DNA of 64,000 bases from Yersinia enterocolitica (lineage in GTDB: Bacteria; Pseudomonadota; Gammaproteobacteria; Enterobacterales; Enterobacteriaceae): NCBI GenBank assembly GCA_002082245.2, contig NBTC02000002.1, forward strand, positions 4,526,001 to 4,590,000, given 5' to 3'. The position numbers were made by a program, and so were the translations under genes. The notes below the pieces were generated by a model that did no database searches, was not told the origin of the DNA, and was given only the letters and a program-made list of their open reading frames with translations. Positions 34,218-46,023 of this stretch are shown here, one piece after another (the stretch's first letter is position 1; each line of letters starts with the position of its first letter).

Positions 34218-34669
34218 TGAAAGAATGGGCTACAGTTATTTCGTGGCAAAATGGTGTTGCTCTATTGCGTTGTGAACCACAGTCTGGTTGTGGGAGTTGC
34301 AATGCGCGCACTGGATGCGGTAGTCATTTATTAAATGAATTGGGGCCGGAGTCGGAGCACCAATTACAAATAGCTATCTCGCAACCGCTTGAACCTGGCC
34401 AAAAGGTTGAAGTCGGTATTAGTGAGGGGAGTTTATTACGTTCTGCTTCTTTGGTTTATCTAACGCCTTTAGCCGGATTGATTGCGGGTGGCGGTTTATT
34501 TCAGGCTTTATTTGTCACCGATGCTTTTACTGCTCTAGGCGCTATTTTAGGTGCGGGGCTAGGTTTTTTGCTCGCCAGAACATTAGCCAGCAGAATTGAA
34601 GGACAGAGTGACTATCAACCAATGATTCTACAGATTGGTTTACCCCCAACGACTATACGAATTCAGTAA
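34214..34669 (+). CDS. rseC: SoxR-reducing system / sigma-E regulator RseC
   Basis: A 151-residue inner-membrane protein. The N-terminus has a cysteine-rich CGSCNARTGCG (four Cys), and two membrane helices lie at about 78-97 and 105-123. It belongs to the RseC/MucC family, linked to reduction of SoxR and to sigma-E control. Last gene of the operon, overlapping rseB by four bases. Confidence 0.95.
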   Translation: MMKEWATVISWQNGVALLRCEPQSGCGSCNARTGCGSHLLNELGPESEHQLQIAISQPLEPGQKVEVGISEGSLLRSASLVYLTPLAGLIAGGGLFQALFVTDAFTALGAILGAGLGFLLARTLASRIEGQSDYQPMILQIGLPPTTIRIQ

Positions 34670-34688
34670 CAGAATAATTCCTTTCCTC

Positions 34689-35537
34689 TTACCCATGATA
34701 GGCCGGAATACGGTTCTGTATCATATGTTCAACTAAAGCAATAAAAAGATCGGCACTGATAAGCGCTGAGTAATCTACTGAGAAAAGTATATTACCTTTA
34801 GCATCAAATAAGCGTATTTTATCATGATCTTTCTCGCGTAACGTCTCGACACGCAGGATGTCTTCAATGCTGATAATACCGTCTGTTGTAATTAATGAGT
34901 GTGCACTAAGTGAAAGTGGAGTTGTATCTATCTGAACATTTTTCACCATGATTACATTTAAAAGACCATGGTATATGAGTGATTTTAGCCAGTTGTCATT
35001 CTTTTTAATTACATCAAATACTATTTTTTTTCCTCGGGATAAAGAGTTTAAACTTACTATCCCGACATGCATGACTTGTTGATGGATTATTGTGTTTATC
35101 AGCGGGTAAGCATTAGTTATATTATTAATTATAATATTCCATGGCTGCAATTTAGAGGTGCGAAATGCCATTGTGTTAATTTTGCCATTAGGGTTTACTC
35201 CTGTATGGTATTTATGAATGTATTGTATTTTATTAAATGTAATAAAATAGACATTTCCACTGTGATGATTGAAGACCCGTACTCCTTTCTCATAAAGAAA
35301 GTAGGTAAACATTGGATTACAGTGTAAGCGCAAATACAGGAAGGTACTCAGCGAGATAGCTGCAATAGCGACACATAAGATCGAAAGAATTGATGGGGTT
35401 GAAAAAATAGATGTCGCTATTGATAAGGTAATTATTATAAAACTAAATACTAATATAAGTATTATTGCGACGATAGTGGCTCTGGAGTTATTTTTTCTAA
35501 ACTCATGGCGGCTCAGTATTTTTCCTTCATCAATCAT
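34689..35537 (-). CDS. Hypothetical membrane protein
   Basis: A 282-residue protein with two adjacent membrane helices near the N-terminus (about 22-45 and 48-68). The soluble C-terminal part has repeating beta segments (VRVFNHHSGNVYFITFNKI, KIRLFDAKGNILFSV). I chose the ATG at 35537 because GGAG lies six bases upstream; starts at 35549 and 35573 are open too. It converges on rseC. No family recognised, though the two-part architecture is reminiscent of small PH-like membrane proteins. AT-rich compared with neighbours, possibly acquired. Confidence 0.6.
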   Translation of the reverse strand: MIDEGKILSRHEFRKNNSRATIVAIILILVFSFIIITLSIATSIFSTPSILSILCVAIAAISLSTFLYLRLHCNPMFTYFLYEKGVRVFNHHSGNVYFITFNKIQYIHKYHTGVNPNGKINTMAFRTSKLQPWNIIINNITNAYPLINTIIHQQVMHVGIVSLNSLSRGKKIVFDVIKKNDNWLKSLIYHGLLNVIMVKNVQIDTTPLSLSAHSLITTDGIISIEDILRVETLREKDHDKIRLFDAKGNILFSVDYSALISADLFIALVEHMIQNRIPAYHG

Positions 35538-35573
35538 AATATTCTCCATATGGCCGCCAAGAGGATATTTCAC

Positions 35574-36037
35574 TTGGTTGTTATAAAGTCACATGAATAC
35601 TTTAAATTATTATCCAACCGGGTAAATGAGCATTTTCCGAAAATGAATTAATCATCAGTTCGACAAAATAGAAATATATGCACCCCTAAATTAGGCGGAT
35701 AGGGTATCTATCGTGCTGATTATAATCAGTTAAATAATAGACACTAGCACGCTTCATAAGCGATAGGCACAATAAAGTTATTGGTATTAAACTATTTTTA
35801 CCGGGATATCAGCACGGAACAGCGCTAAGAGTATGTACTATCAATAGCGATGTAAGGTAAGGCGTTGATACATTTTTACAGGATAAATCAGCTAACAAGC
35901 TAAGTGTGATGCCTTTCACGAGGCAGACTTACAGTGTAAGATGCGTGCATATTTATGTGGGTAGTTTTGGGTTTGAGTCCATCGCTGTGTCCACCAATAA
36001 TTAATTAAAGACAACGACTAGAGAAAAATTCATATAA
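35574..36037. other. Intergenic region upstream of lepA
   Basis: No gene is supported. A stretch ending GTTTGAGTCC-N9-GTCCACCA (about 35970-35996) looks a little like a tRNA 3' end but does not pair. It may hold the lepA promoter. Confidence 0.4.
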
Positions 36038-37837
36038 ATGAAGCACATAAGAAACTTTTCTATTATTGCCCATATTGACCACGGTAAGTCGACACTGTCG
36101 GACCGTATTATTCAGATTTGTGGCGGATTATCTGAGCGTGAAATGGCCGCTCAAGTACTGGATTCTATGGATCTGGAGCGTGAGCGTGGTATTACCATCA
36201 AGGCACAGAGTGTGACGCTTGATTACCATGCTAAAGATGGTCAAACCTATCAGCTCAATTTTATCGATACCCCTGGTCACGTTGACTTCTCTTATGAAGT
36301 TTCCCGCTCCTTAGCGGCTTGTGAAGGGGCGTTGCTGGTTGTTGACGCAGGGCAAGGCGTTGAAGCACAAACGCTGGCGAACTGCTACACCGCGATGGAA
36401 ATGAATCTGGAAGTGGTTCCTGTTTTAAATAAAATCGACCTGCCGGCTGCTGACCCTGAGCGTGTTGCGGAAGAAATTGAAGACATCGTGGGCATTGATG
36501 CGACTGATGCGGTACGTTGCTCAGCGAAAACTGGTGTAGGTGTACCCGATATCCTTGAGCGTTTGGTGCGTGATATTCCGCCGCCAGAGGGTGATCCTGA
36601 TGGTCCATTGCAAGCGCTAATTATCGATTCCTGGTTTGATAATTATCTGGGTGTTGTATCGTTAATTCGTATTAAAAATGGCTCATTGCGTAAAGGCGAT
36701 AAGGTTAAAGTAATGAGTACCGGGCAGAGTTATAATGCTGAGCGCCTCGGTATTTTTACACCAAAACGTATAGATCGCGATATGTTGAACTGCGGTGAGG
36801 TTGGCTGGTTGGTGTGTGCGATAAAAGACATTTTAGGCGCACCGGTCGGCGACACATTGACTCTGACCCGTAACCCGGCGGAGAAGTCATTACCTGGCTT
36901 TAAGAAAGTAAAACCACAGGTTTATGCAGGTCTGTTCCCTATTAGTTCAGACGATTATGAAGCTTTCCGTGATGCACTGGGCAAGTTGAGTCTTAATGAC
37001 GCCTCTTTGTTCTACGAACCAGAAAGCTCCACCGCATTGGGCTTTGGTTTCCGCTGTGGCTTCCTTGGCTTACTGCACATGGAGATCATTCAGGAGCGTC
37101 TGGAGCGTGAGTACGATCTGGAGTTGATCACCACCGCACCGACGGTCGTATATGAAGTGATCACCACCAGTCAGGAAACTGTTTACGTTGATAGCCCATC
37201 CAAGCTGCCTGCGTTGAACAACATCGAAGAGCTACGCGAGCCAATTGCTGAGTGTCATATGCTGTTGCCGCAGGAATACCTGGGTAACGTCATCACGTTG
37301 TGTATTGAAAAACGTGGTATGCAGACCAACATGGTTTACCACGGTAACCAAGTGGCGCTGACGTATGAAATTCCGATGGCTGAAGTGGTGCTCGATTTCT
37401 TCGATCGCCTGAAGTCGACATCCCGTGGCTACGCCTCGCTGGATTACAATTTCAAACGTTTCCAGACCTCTGACATGGTGCGTGTTGATGTGTTAATCAA
37501 CAACGAGCGTGTAGATGCGCTGGCGCTTATTACCCATCGTGATAATGCGCAATACCGTGGCCGTGATCTGGTTGAGAAAATGAAAGAATTGATCCCGCGC
37601 CAGCAATTTGATATTGCAATTCAGGCTGCTATCGGTAACCACATCATTGCCCGTTCTACTGTGAAACAGTTACGTAAAAACGTACTGGCGAAGTGTTATG
37701 GCGGTGACGTTAGCCGTAAGAAGAAACTTTTGCAGAAACAGAAAGACGGTAAAAAACGTATGAAACAGGTCGGTAACGTTGAATTACCGCAAGAGGCTTT
37801 CCTGGCTATTCTGCACGTTGGAAAAGACAGTAAATAA
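36038..37837 (+). CDS. lepA: Elongation factor 4 (LepA)
   Basis: A 599-residue translational GTPase (EF-4). The G1 box is [11 protein letters not shown]3 DTPGH, G4 NKID and G5 SAKTG. The C-terminal LepA-specific domain has [14 protein letters not shown] and [13 protein letters not shown]. Length equals E. coli. Nine bases before lepB, forming the lepA-lepB operon. Confidence 0.98.
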   Translation: MKHIRNFSIIAHIDHGKSTLSDRIIQICGGLSEREMAAQVLDSMDLERERGITIKAQSVTLDYHAKDGQTYQLNFIDTPGHVDFSYEVSRSLAACEGALLVVDAGQGVEAQTLANCYTAMEMNLEVVPVLNKIDLPAADPERVAEEIEDIVGIDATDAVRCSAKTGVGVPDILERLVRDIPPPEGDPDGPLQALIIDSWFDNYLGVVSLIRIKNGSLRKGDKVKVMSTGQSYNAERLGIFTPKRIDRDMLNCGEVGWLVCAIKDILGAPVGDTLTLTRNPAEKSLPGFKKVKPQVYAGLFPISSDDYEAFRDALGKLSLNDASLFYEPESSTALGFGFRCGFLGLLHMEIIQERLEREYDLELITTAPTVVYEVITTSQETVYVDSPSKLPALNNIEELREPIAECHMLLPQEYLGNVITLCIEKRGMQTNMVYHGNQVALTYEIPMAEVVLDFFDRLKSTSRGYASLDYNFKRFQTSDMVRVDVLINNERVDALALITHRDNAQYRGRDLVEKMKELIPRQQFDIAIQAAIGNHIIARSTVKQLRKNVLAKCYGGDVSRKKKLLQKQKDGKKRMKQVGNVELPQEAFLAILHVGKDSK

Positions 37838-37846
37838 GGAGTTTTG

Positions 37847-38845
37847 ATGGCTAACATGTTTGCCTTGATTTTAGCGATAGCAACACTGCTGACAGGGATT
37901 ATCTGGTGCTTCGAGCGGTTTAAATGGGGACCGGCTCGCCAGGCAAAAATTGCGGCAGTTAATGCGCAAACTGCGGCGATCAAGGCACAAACGGGTTGTG
38001 CTGTAGATAATAAGACTTTAGCACAGGCGGCAAGGCAGCCTGGCTGGATAGAGACTTGTGCTTCAGTCTTCCCGGTGTTAGCTCTGGTATTTATCGTTCG
38101 TTCGTTTATTTACGAACCGTTCCAGATCCCTTCTGGTTCGATGATGCCAACGCTATTGATCGGTGACTTCATCCTGGTTGAGAAGTTTGCTTATGGTATT
38201 AAAGATCCCATCACGCAAACTACGCTGATCCCTACGGGACATCCAAAACGTGGTGATATCGCGGTATTTAAATATCCGCTCGATCCGCGTTTGGACTATA
38301 TCAAACGTGTAGTGGGCTTGCCGGGTGACCGCGTTAGCTATAATCCAATCAGCAAGGAAGTGACGGTGCAGCCTGCATGTAATACCGGTACTTCTTGTGA
38401 TAGTGCGTTGCCAATTACTTACAGTGCATCTGAGCCAAGCGATTTTGTGCAGACATTCCGCTATAGCGGCAATGGCGAGGCTTCTGCTGGCTTCTTCCAA
38501 ATCCCGACAAATCAGGCAGTGCCTGATGGTGGGGTACGTTTGCGTGAGCGCACCGAAACTCTTGGACCGGTGGCACACCATATTCTGACCGTCCCTGGGC
38601 GTCAGGAGCAGATAGGCGCTTATTATCAACAACCTAACCAGCCTTTAGGGGTTTGGGTGGTGCCGGAAGGTCATTATTTTATGATGGGCGACAACCGGGA
38701 TAACAGTGCAGATAGCCGCTTCTGGGGGTTTGTGCCGGAACGTAATCTAGTTGGCAAGGCCACTGCTATTTGGATGAGTTTTGAAAAGCAAGAAGGTGAA
38801 TGGCCAACGGGTGTTCGTTTAAGTCGAATTGGTGGAATTCATTAG
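37847..38845 (+). CDS. lepB: Signal peptidase I
   Basis: A 332-residue inner-membrane protease. Two N-terminal membrane segments (about 3-20 and 60-78), the catalytic serine in IPSGSMMPTLL, the catalytic lysine in YIKRVVGLPGD, and the C-terminal MGDNRDNSADSR. I chose the ATG at 37847, preceded by AAGGAG; a TTG one codon earlier is also open. Confidence 0.97.
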   Translation: MANMFALILAIATLLTGIIWCFERFKWGPARQAKIAAVNAQTAAIKAQTGCAVDNKTLAQAARQPGWIETCASVFPVLALVFIVRSFIYEPFQIPSGSMMPTLLIGDFILVEKFAYGIKDPITQTTLIPTGHPKRGDIAVFKYPLDPRLDYIKRVVGLPGDRVSYNPISKEVTVQPACNTGTSCDSALPITYSASEPSDFVQTFRYSGNGEASAGFFQIPTNQAVPDGGVRLRERTETLGPVAHHILTVPGRQEQIGAYYQQPNQPLGVWVVPEGHYFMMGDNRDNSADSRFWGFVPERNLVGKATAIWMSFEKQEGEWPTGVRLSRIGGIH

Positions 38846-38852
38846 TATCGGC

Positions 38853-38998
38853 TATACCCAGATGGTGGAGTTGCAGCCAGGTAGCAAACGAGCACATCCC
38901 GATGAACCGACAAAAGTCAGTAATTCGGGTGACAAATCTGCTGGGAGTAGATTTGAACGCCGCTAGCACTGCTGCAACTTCAAGTAAGCAGGGTATTT
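38853..38998. repeat. Yersinia-type palindromic intergenic repeat
   Basis: The ends TATACCC-N-GGAGTTGCAGC and GCTGCAACTTCAAG-N-GGGTAT are inverted copies of each other, with a GC-rich inside. Similar ends occur at 54.6, 54.8 and 61.1 kb in this window. I infer a dispersed non-coding repeat, perhaps of the YPAL class. Confidence 0.65.
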
Positions 38999-39164
38999 AA
39001 ACGCAGCATTATATTTCCACTCGTTGTAGAATAACCCTTCGAGCGATAAAAGTTGGCTTCTTTATGGGAGCCACTGCAAACGAAACAGTTTTGTCCTGCA
39101 ATATTGGCGGATCAGACCTGTTCCGTATGCTGTAGTTTTTGACGCATTCTTGATCTATTGGTAA

Positions 39165-40756
<1,592 letters not shown>

Positions 40757-40765
40757 GACTTGCCA

Positions 40766-41491
40766 ATGGACGGTTGGCAACGCGCATTTGTCCTGCATGG
40801 GCGACCCTACAGTGAAACCAGTTTGATGCTGGATTTATTTACTGAAGGAGAGGGCCGCATGCGGGTGCTGGCCAAAGGTGCGCGGGGTCGCCGCTCCAAT
40901 CTAAAAGGCTGCTTGCAGCCTTTTACGCCATTATTGGTTCGCTGGACCGGGCGTGGTGAAGTTAAAACCTTACGCAGTGCTGAGCCAGTATCACTGGCTC
41001 TTCCATTGACTGGCTCTATGTTGTATAGCGGTTTATATGTCAATGAGCTGCTTTCCCGCGTGTTAGAACATCAAACCAATTACTCTGCTTTATTCTTCGA
41101 TTATCTGCATTGCTTACAGGCTTTGGCAGGCAGTGATGGATCGCCCGAATATGCCCTGCGCCAGTTTGAATTGGCGATATTGGCTCATCTTGGCTATGGT
41201 GTGGATTTTCTCCACTGTGCGGGGAGTGGTCAGCCGGTGTCTGAGACCATGACCTACCGCTATCGGGAAGAAAAAGGATTTATCGCCAGCTTGGTGGTTG
41301 ATCACTATAGCTTTACTGGCCGCCAATTATCGGCTTTGGCTAACCGTGAATTTCCTGATGCCGATACTTTACGTGCAGCCAAGCGCTTCACCCGCATCGC
41401 CCTCAAACCCTATTTGGGGGGTAAACCGTTAAAAAGTCGCGAACTGTTTCGTCAGTTTGTGATTAAGCCACCAGCGGATCCAGTGCCGTAG
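40766..41491 (+). CDS. recO: DNA repair protein RecO
   Basis: A 241-residue protein that loads RecA with RecR. The OB-fold N-terminus ([33 protein letters not shown]) is followed by a zinc-less helical domain. I chose the ATG at 40766 over a TTG two codons earlier. Nine bases after era. Confidence 0.96.
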   Translation: MDGWQRAFVLHGRPYSETSLMLDLFTEGEGRMRVLAKGARGRRSNLKGCLQPFTPLLVRWTGRGEVKTLRSAEPVSLALPLTGSMLYSGLYVNELLSRVLEHQTNYSALFFDYLHCLQALAGSDGSPEYALRQFELAILAHLGYGVDFLHCAGSGQPVSETMTYRYREEKGFIASLVVDHYSFTGRQLSALANREFPDADTLRAAKRFTRIALKPYLGGKPLKSRELFRQFVIKPPADPVP

Positions 41492-41656
41492 TAGCAATAC
41501 CTTCATTTTTAAACTGCCCATCATCAACTTTCCCGTACAGTAACCTATCCGCTGACAGTCTAGTCGGTGTAAACTGCAAGGCACTTATGCGTTTAAGGGC
41601 CGGTTTTTGCGTGCTCACTGACCTATTAAAGATGCATCCATATCTGGAGGGCTGTC

Positions 41657-42388
41657 ATGGCTGATTTGTTGTTGGGCGTCAATATCGATCACATTGCGAC
41701 ATTACGAAATGCACGTGGGACCATTTACCCCGACCCTGTTCAGGCCGCGTTTATTGCCGAGCAAGCGGGTGCCGACGGTATTACCGTGCATTTACGTGAA
41801 GATCGCCGCCATATCACTGATCGAGATGTACGCATCTTGCGCCAAACTATCCAGACCCGCATGAATCTGGAGATGGCGGTTACCGATGAAATGGTTGATA
41901 TTGCCTGTGAGTTACAACCGCACTTTTGCTGTCTGGTGCCGGAAAAACGCCAAGAAGTTACCACCGAAGGCGGGCTAGATGTTGCCGGTCAACTCGATAA
42001 AATGACCATTGCGGTGAGCCGATTATCTGAGGCCGGCATTCTGGTGTCACTGTTTATCGATCCCGATATGCGCCAGATTGATGCAGCCGTTACTGTGGGT
42101 GCCCCTTATATTGAAATCCACACCGGCGCGTACGCAGATGCCACCACCGATTTGGTGCGTCAAGCTGAATTAGTGCGTATCACCAAAGCTGCGACCTATG
42201 CCGCAGGCAAAGGGTTGAAAGTGAATGCCGGTCATGGCCTGACCTATCACAATGTGCAACCGATCGCAGCCTTACCAGAGATTCATGAGCTGAATATCGG
42301 CCATGCAATTATTGGTCAGGCAGTAATGACGGGCCTTGCGGCTGCCGTTACTGAGATGAAAGTATTAATGCGGGAAGCGCGTCGTTAA
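41657..42388 (+). CDS. pdxJ: Pyridoxine 5'-phosphate synthase
   Basis: A 243-residue TIM-barrel enzyme of vitamin B6 synthesis. Family motifs [41 protein letters not shown] and [16 protein letters not shown] precedes the ATG. It overlaps acpS by one base. Confidence 0.98.
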   Translation: MADLLLGVNIDHIATLRNARGTIYPDPVQAAFIAEQAGADGITVHLREDRRHITDRDVRILRQTIQTRMNLEMAVTDEMVDIACELQPHFCCLVPEKRQEVTTEGGLDVAGQLDKMTIAVSRLSEAGILVSLFIDPDMRQIDAAVTVGAPYIEIHTGAYADATTDLVRQAELVRITKAATYAAGKGLKVNAGHGLTYHNVQPIAALPEIHELNIGHAIIGQAVMTGLAAAVTEMKVLMREARR

Positions 42389-42768
42389 TGGCGATTTTGG
42401 GGTTAGGCACTGATATTGTTGAAATTTCAAGGATTGAAGCGGTGGTGGAGCGCAGTGGCGAAAAACTGGCGCGGCGTATCCTTAGCCCATCGGAATGGCA
42501 GCACTATCAGCAGCATCAGCAGCCAATTCGTTTTCTGGCAAAACGCTTTGCCGTTAAAGAGGCCGCGGCCAAGGCATTTGGTACTGGTATTCGTAATGGC
42601 TTGGCATTTAATCAGTTTGAAGTTGTTAACGATGCACTGGGTAAGCCGACGCTGCGTTTACATCAGCGCGCGGCAGAATTGGCCGCTGAGCTGGGTGTCA
42701 AATCCTTACATGTAACGCTGGCCGATGAACGACGTTATGCCTGCGCAACCGTAATTATTGAAAGCTAG
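42388..42768 (+). CDS. acpS: Holo-acyl carrier protein synthase
   Basis: A 126-residue 4'-phosphopantetheinyl transferase. Motifs [13 protein letters not shown] and [19 protein letters not shown] hold the metal-binding Asp and Glu. Starts at the last base of pdxJ. Confidence 0.97.
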   Translation: MAILGLGTDIVEISRIEAVVERSGEKLARRILSPSEWQHYQQHQQPIRFLAKRFAVKEAAAKAFGTGIRNGLAFNQFEVVNDALGKPTLRLHQRAAELAAELGVKSLHVTLADERRYACATVIIES

Positions 42769-42883
42769 GCCCGTTTTAGCCGCGAATAGTGGTGAAAGAG
42801 AGCAGGGGCGTGCATGCGAATGCCGCCCTTTTTGTTATGCGCGAATATATTGTTGGTATTAAAAACGAGTCTTGCTGCGGGGA

Positions 42884-43144
42884 TTACAAACGTTCGGCGT
42901 GATGCAGTTGGACAAACTTATCCCACAATTGTTCGTTACTCTCAACCCAGGCAGGATCGATAGCAATCGTATTATCGATAGGACAGACCAACTGGCAGGT
43001 TGGTGTTTCGTAATGACCGACACATTCCGTACAGCGCATCGGATCAATCTGATAGATCTCTGCACCCATGGAAATTGCCTCATTAGGGCATTCCGGCTCG
43101 CACATGTCGCAATTAATACATTTACGAGTGATCAACAGGGCCAT
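42884..43144 (-). CDS. yfhL: Ferredoxin-like 4Fe-4S protein YfhL
   Basis: An 86-residue ferredoxin with two 4Fe-4S motifs: CINCDMCEPECP and CTECVGHYETPTCQLVCP. YfhL takes part in tRNA hydroxylation (ho5U) in E. coli, a known family role. Converges on acpS. Confidence 0.95.
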   Translation of the reverse strand: MALLITRKCINCDMCEPECPNEAISMGAEIYQIDPMRCTECVGHYETPTCQLVCPIDNTIAIDPAWVESNEQLWDKFVQLHHAERL

Positions 43145-43205
43145 GCTTTCTCTTACCTTAGGTCGGGTATTCTCAACTGCGGGGGATTATACCCCTCTGG
43201 TATCC

Positions 43206-44048
43206 TTAGACCAGTTTTTTTACCAGTGCCGCACTGTGCTTAATACTCGCCTGCGCTCTTTCCAAGTCTTGTTGGATCATCGCCATAAATAATAGATCAG
43301 TCAGAGCATATTGCGCGGTGCTAGAGGAGATCGCGGCACTGCGAATCGCGGGTTCTTCCGAAATGGTATATAAGCAATGATCGGCACGTTGCTGCAAACT
43401 GTTGGGGGAAAAACTGGTCAATGCCAGCACTTTGGCACCACAACGCTGTGCCTCTTCAGCCGCCAGATTTATCTCACGGCGTTCGCCGCTAAATGAGATA
43501 GCCAGCAGTAAATCCCGTGCATCCAATGCTTGTACGGCGGCCAGTTGTGCATGCATATCGGTTTCGGAGACCGCCATAATGCCTATTTTCAGTAACTTAT
43601 AAGCCAGATCTTTTGCCACCAGCCCCGAAGCACCTATACCGGTTAGAATAATCCGTCGTGCCGACAATAACATCTCTAATGCTTGCGTAAGTCGTTCTTC
43701 ACTATTGATATCCAAGGTAGCCCGTAGTGCTGCGGCTTTCTCGCTCAGGAGTTTTTCCCCAACGATTTTTAAACTGTCAGTGCTCAAGATCTGATTATGC
43801 AGTGTCACTGCCTGTGCAGGGGCCGCGACAATTTCACTCAGGGCTAGTTTTAGCGCCGGGAAGCCTTTATAGCCTAATTTTTGGGCAAATTTAACCACTG
43901 CAGATTGGCTAACCCCGGTTTGCAGCGCCAACTTTTGCGAACTAAGATGACGTGCCTGCTCAGGATTGGTTAGCAGAAAATCGGCTAACTTACGGTCATT
44001 TTGTGCCAGCGTTGGATAAAGCTGACGAATGCGAAGAAGACTACTCAT
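43206..44048 (-). CDS. RpiR-type regulator YfhH
   Basis: A 280-residue regulator. The N-terminal helix-turn-helix (KLALQTGVSQSAVVKFAQKL) and the C-terminal SIS domain (ILTGIGASGLVAKDLA, ISFSGERREIN) are typical of RpiR/MurR proteins. It is divergent from murQ, with two matching GAAT-N5-ATTC repeats between (44179-44224). I infer that it regulates murQ and binds a sugar phosphate such as MurNAc-6-phosphate. Confidence 0.88.
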   Translation of the reverse strand: MSSLLRIRQLYPTLAQNDRKLADFLLTNPEQARHLSSQKLALQTGVSQSAVVKFAQKLGYKGFPALKLALSEIVAAPAQAVTLHNQILSTDSLKIVGEKLLSEKAAALRATLDINSEERLTQALEMLLSARRIILTGIGASGLVAKDLAYKLLKIGIMAVSETDMHAQLAAVQALDARDLLLAISFSGERREINLAAEEAQRCGAKVLALTSFSPNSLQQRADHCLYTISEEPAIRSAAISSSTAQYALTDLLFMAMIQQDLERAQASIKHSAALVKKLV

Positions 44049-44178
44049 AAATCAGTTCCTGAATGCGGGAGAACTTAATAATACCCGGAAAGACTCAAGA
44101 TAAAGGGCAAGTGATGGAGCATAGCACCCTTTTTTGCTGATCATTCGATGAATGGCGCAAGAAAACAGTCGCTTTATA

Positions 44179-44224
44179 GAATATAATATTCAATTATATA
44201 TTTAATTTTACGAATTAAATATTC
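44179..44224. promoter_or_regulatory. Paired operator candidates between yfhH and murQ
   Basis: GAATATAATATTC (44179-44191, a perfect palindrome) and GAATTAAATATTC (44212-44224) start 33 bases apart, three helical turns. They lie between divergent genes, the second just before murQ. Confidence 0.6.
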
Positions 44225-44239
44225 AAAGAGGAATATGTC

Positions 44240-45127
44240 ATGAATCTAGGATCATTGATTTCAGAAAGTCGTAATCCGGCCACGATGGAGCTGGATAAGT
44301 TCTCTACGCTCGAAATGTTGACCTGCTTTAATGATGAAGATCGCAAAGTGCCGGAGGCCATTCGTTTGGTGTTACCGGCTATCGCTCAAGCGGTAGATTT
44401 AGCCGCGGAGTCCTTAAAGCAAGGTGGTCGGCTCATTTATCTGGGGGCCGGTACCAGTGGTCGGCTCGGCGTGCTGGATGCTTCCGAATGCCCACCGACC
44501 TTTGGTGTGCCTCATGGCAGGGTGATTGGTCTAATTGCCGGTGGCCCGGGTGCTTTATTCAAAGCGGTGGAAGGTGCTGAGGATGATATCGCGCTCGGTG
44601 TGCGGGATCTGCAAGATTTAAAGCTGATGGCAACTGATATGGTGGTCGGGCTGGCAGCTTCTGGTCGCACGCCTTATGTCATCGGTGCGCTACGCTATGC
44701 CCGCCAACTTGGGTGCCCAACGGCGGCTATTTCTTGTAACCCAGACTCTCCTATCGCGCAAGAAGCTCAGGTTGCGATTTCACCGGTAGTAGGGCCGGAA
44801 GCCCTCACTGGCTCTACGCGTATGAAGTCGGGTACTGCACAAAAGTTGGTGCTGAATATGTTATCCACTGGGGCGATGGTGAAACTGGGTAAGGTTTATC
44901 AAAATCTGATGGTAGATGTGAAAGCGACCAACGTGAAGTTGGTTGATCGCGCTTGTCGTATTGTGGTTGAAGCCACCGGGGCCAGCCGTGCAGAGGCTGA
45001 AAATGCCTTATCACAAACCGAGTTTGACGTAAAACCAGCCATTTTGATGATTCTGAAAGGCGTGAGTGCCGAGCAGGCTCGCCAGGATCTACAGCAACAT
45101 AATGGCTATTTGCGTGCAGCATTGTAA
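44240..45127 (+). CDS. murQ: N-acetylmuramic acid 6-phosphate etherase
   Basis: A 295-residue SIS-domain enzyme that removes D-lactate from MurNAc-6-P during cell-wall recycling. Motifs [32 protein letters not shown] and [22 protein letters not shown] precedes the ATG. No murP transporter lies next to it. Confidence 0.97.
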   Translation: MNLGSLISESRNPATMELDKFSTLEMLTCFNDEDRKVPEAIRLVLPAIAQAVDLAAESLKQGGRLIYLGAGTSGRLGVLDASECPPTFGVPHGRVIGLIAGGPGALFKAVEGAEDDIALGVRDLQDLKLMATDMVVGLAASGRTPYVIGALRYARQLGCPTAAISCNPDSPIAQEAQVAISPVVGPEALTGSTRMKSGTAQKLVLNMLSTGAMVKLGKVYQNLMVDVKATNVKLVDRACRIVVEATGASRAEAENALSQTEFDVKPAILMILKGVSAEQARQDLQQHNGYLRAAL

Positions 45128-45154
45128 GACTCACACTCAGGGGATTAGCACTCG

Positions 45155-45274
45155 TTGATAATTGGCCTCGATGCCGCAGGCAAAGTGATGTTGTATTTAG
45201 TCGCGATGATTGTCACCATACTTGCAGGTTTCATATTTAACTGGTTTATGGGATTCAATGATCCTGAGGAGTAA
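45155..45274 (+). CDS. Small inner-membrane protein
   Basis: A 39-residue protein with a single membrane helix (VMLYLVAMIVTILAGFIFNW) and an acidic tail DPEE. The start is a TTG with CAGGGGA upstream. It lies between murQ and pgpC, three bases from the latter, so the two are likely coupled. No family is recognised; it is too short for usual gene finders. Confidence 0.6.
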   Translation: MIIGLDAAGKVMLYLVAMIVTILAGFIFNWFMGFNDPEE

Positions 45275-45277
45275 CGT

Positions 45278-45982
45278 TTGAGCGCAGAGCAGGCCACATC
45301 GACCTTTGAGCAAACTGACAGTAACCGCGAGGGGACGGCCGAGGCATTATCAGAAAACGCCAAACGCATTGTATTCTTTGATCTGGATGGCACGTTACAT
45401 CAACAGGACATGTTTGGCAGTTTTTTGCGTTTTTTGTTGCGACATTTGCCGCTAAATCTGTTGCTGGTGGTCCCATTACTGCCGGTGATTGGGTTGGGAT
45501 TGCTGCAGGGCGGTCGTTGCGCTCGTTGGCCAATGAGCCTGTTACTGTGGGCGATAACCTTCGGTCGGCGCGAAGCGCATTTGAAAGATTTGGAATTACG
45601 TTTTGTGAATGATTTTCGCCAAAAAGTTACCGAATTTCCCGTGGTCGTGATGCGTTTGCGCCAATATTTGGAGAGCCATGACGCACAGGTATGGTTGATA
45701 ACTGGCTCGCCGCAACGGCTGGTGGAGCAGGTTTATCATGATTCGGCGTTTATTCACCGTTTGCGGTTGGTCGGTAGCCGCATGGCGCGGCGTAATGGCG
45801 GCTGGGTACTACCTCTGCGCTGTTTGGGGCCAGAGAAAGTGGTGCAACTGGAACAGCGTTTGGGATCGCCGCTGAAACTTTATAGCGGATACTCGGACAG
45901 CAAGCAGGATAACCCACTATTGTATTTTTGCGAGCATCGCTGGCGGGTCAGTAAAAGCGGCGAATTACAGCAATTAGAATAA
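45278..45982 (+). CDS. pgpC: Phosphatidylglycerophosphatase C
   Basis: A 234-residue HAD phosphatase of phosphatidylglycerol synthesis. HAD motif I is FFDLDGTLHQQD, then SGYSDSKQDNPLL near the end. Two hydrophobic helices lie at about 58-82 and 85-100. The start is a TTG at 45278; the N-terminal 28 residues are longer than in E. coli. Follows the small membrane protein by three bases. Confidence 0.93.
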   Translation: MSAEQATSTFEQTDSNREGTAEALSENAKRIVFFDLDGTLHQQDMFGSFLRFLLRHLPLNLLLVVPLLPVIGLGLLQGGRCARWPMSLLLWAITFGRREAHLKDLELRFVNDFRQKVTEFPVVVMRLRQYLESHDAQVWLITGSPQRLVEQVYHDSAFIHRLRLVGSRMARRNGGWVLPLRCLGPEKVVQLEQRLGSPLKLYSGYSDSKQDNPLLYFCEHRWRVSKSGELQQLE

Positions 45983-46023
45983 ACGCCCATTGCAGTCATT
46001 CGCCATTTTAAGTGGTTTTGGCT

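Noticed and set aside
35960-35996. A tRNA-like 3' end (GTTTGAGTCC ... GTCCACCA) upstream of lepA
   Set aside because: The T stem pairs at only two positions and no matching 5' acceptor strand or anticodon arm is found.
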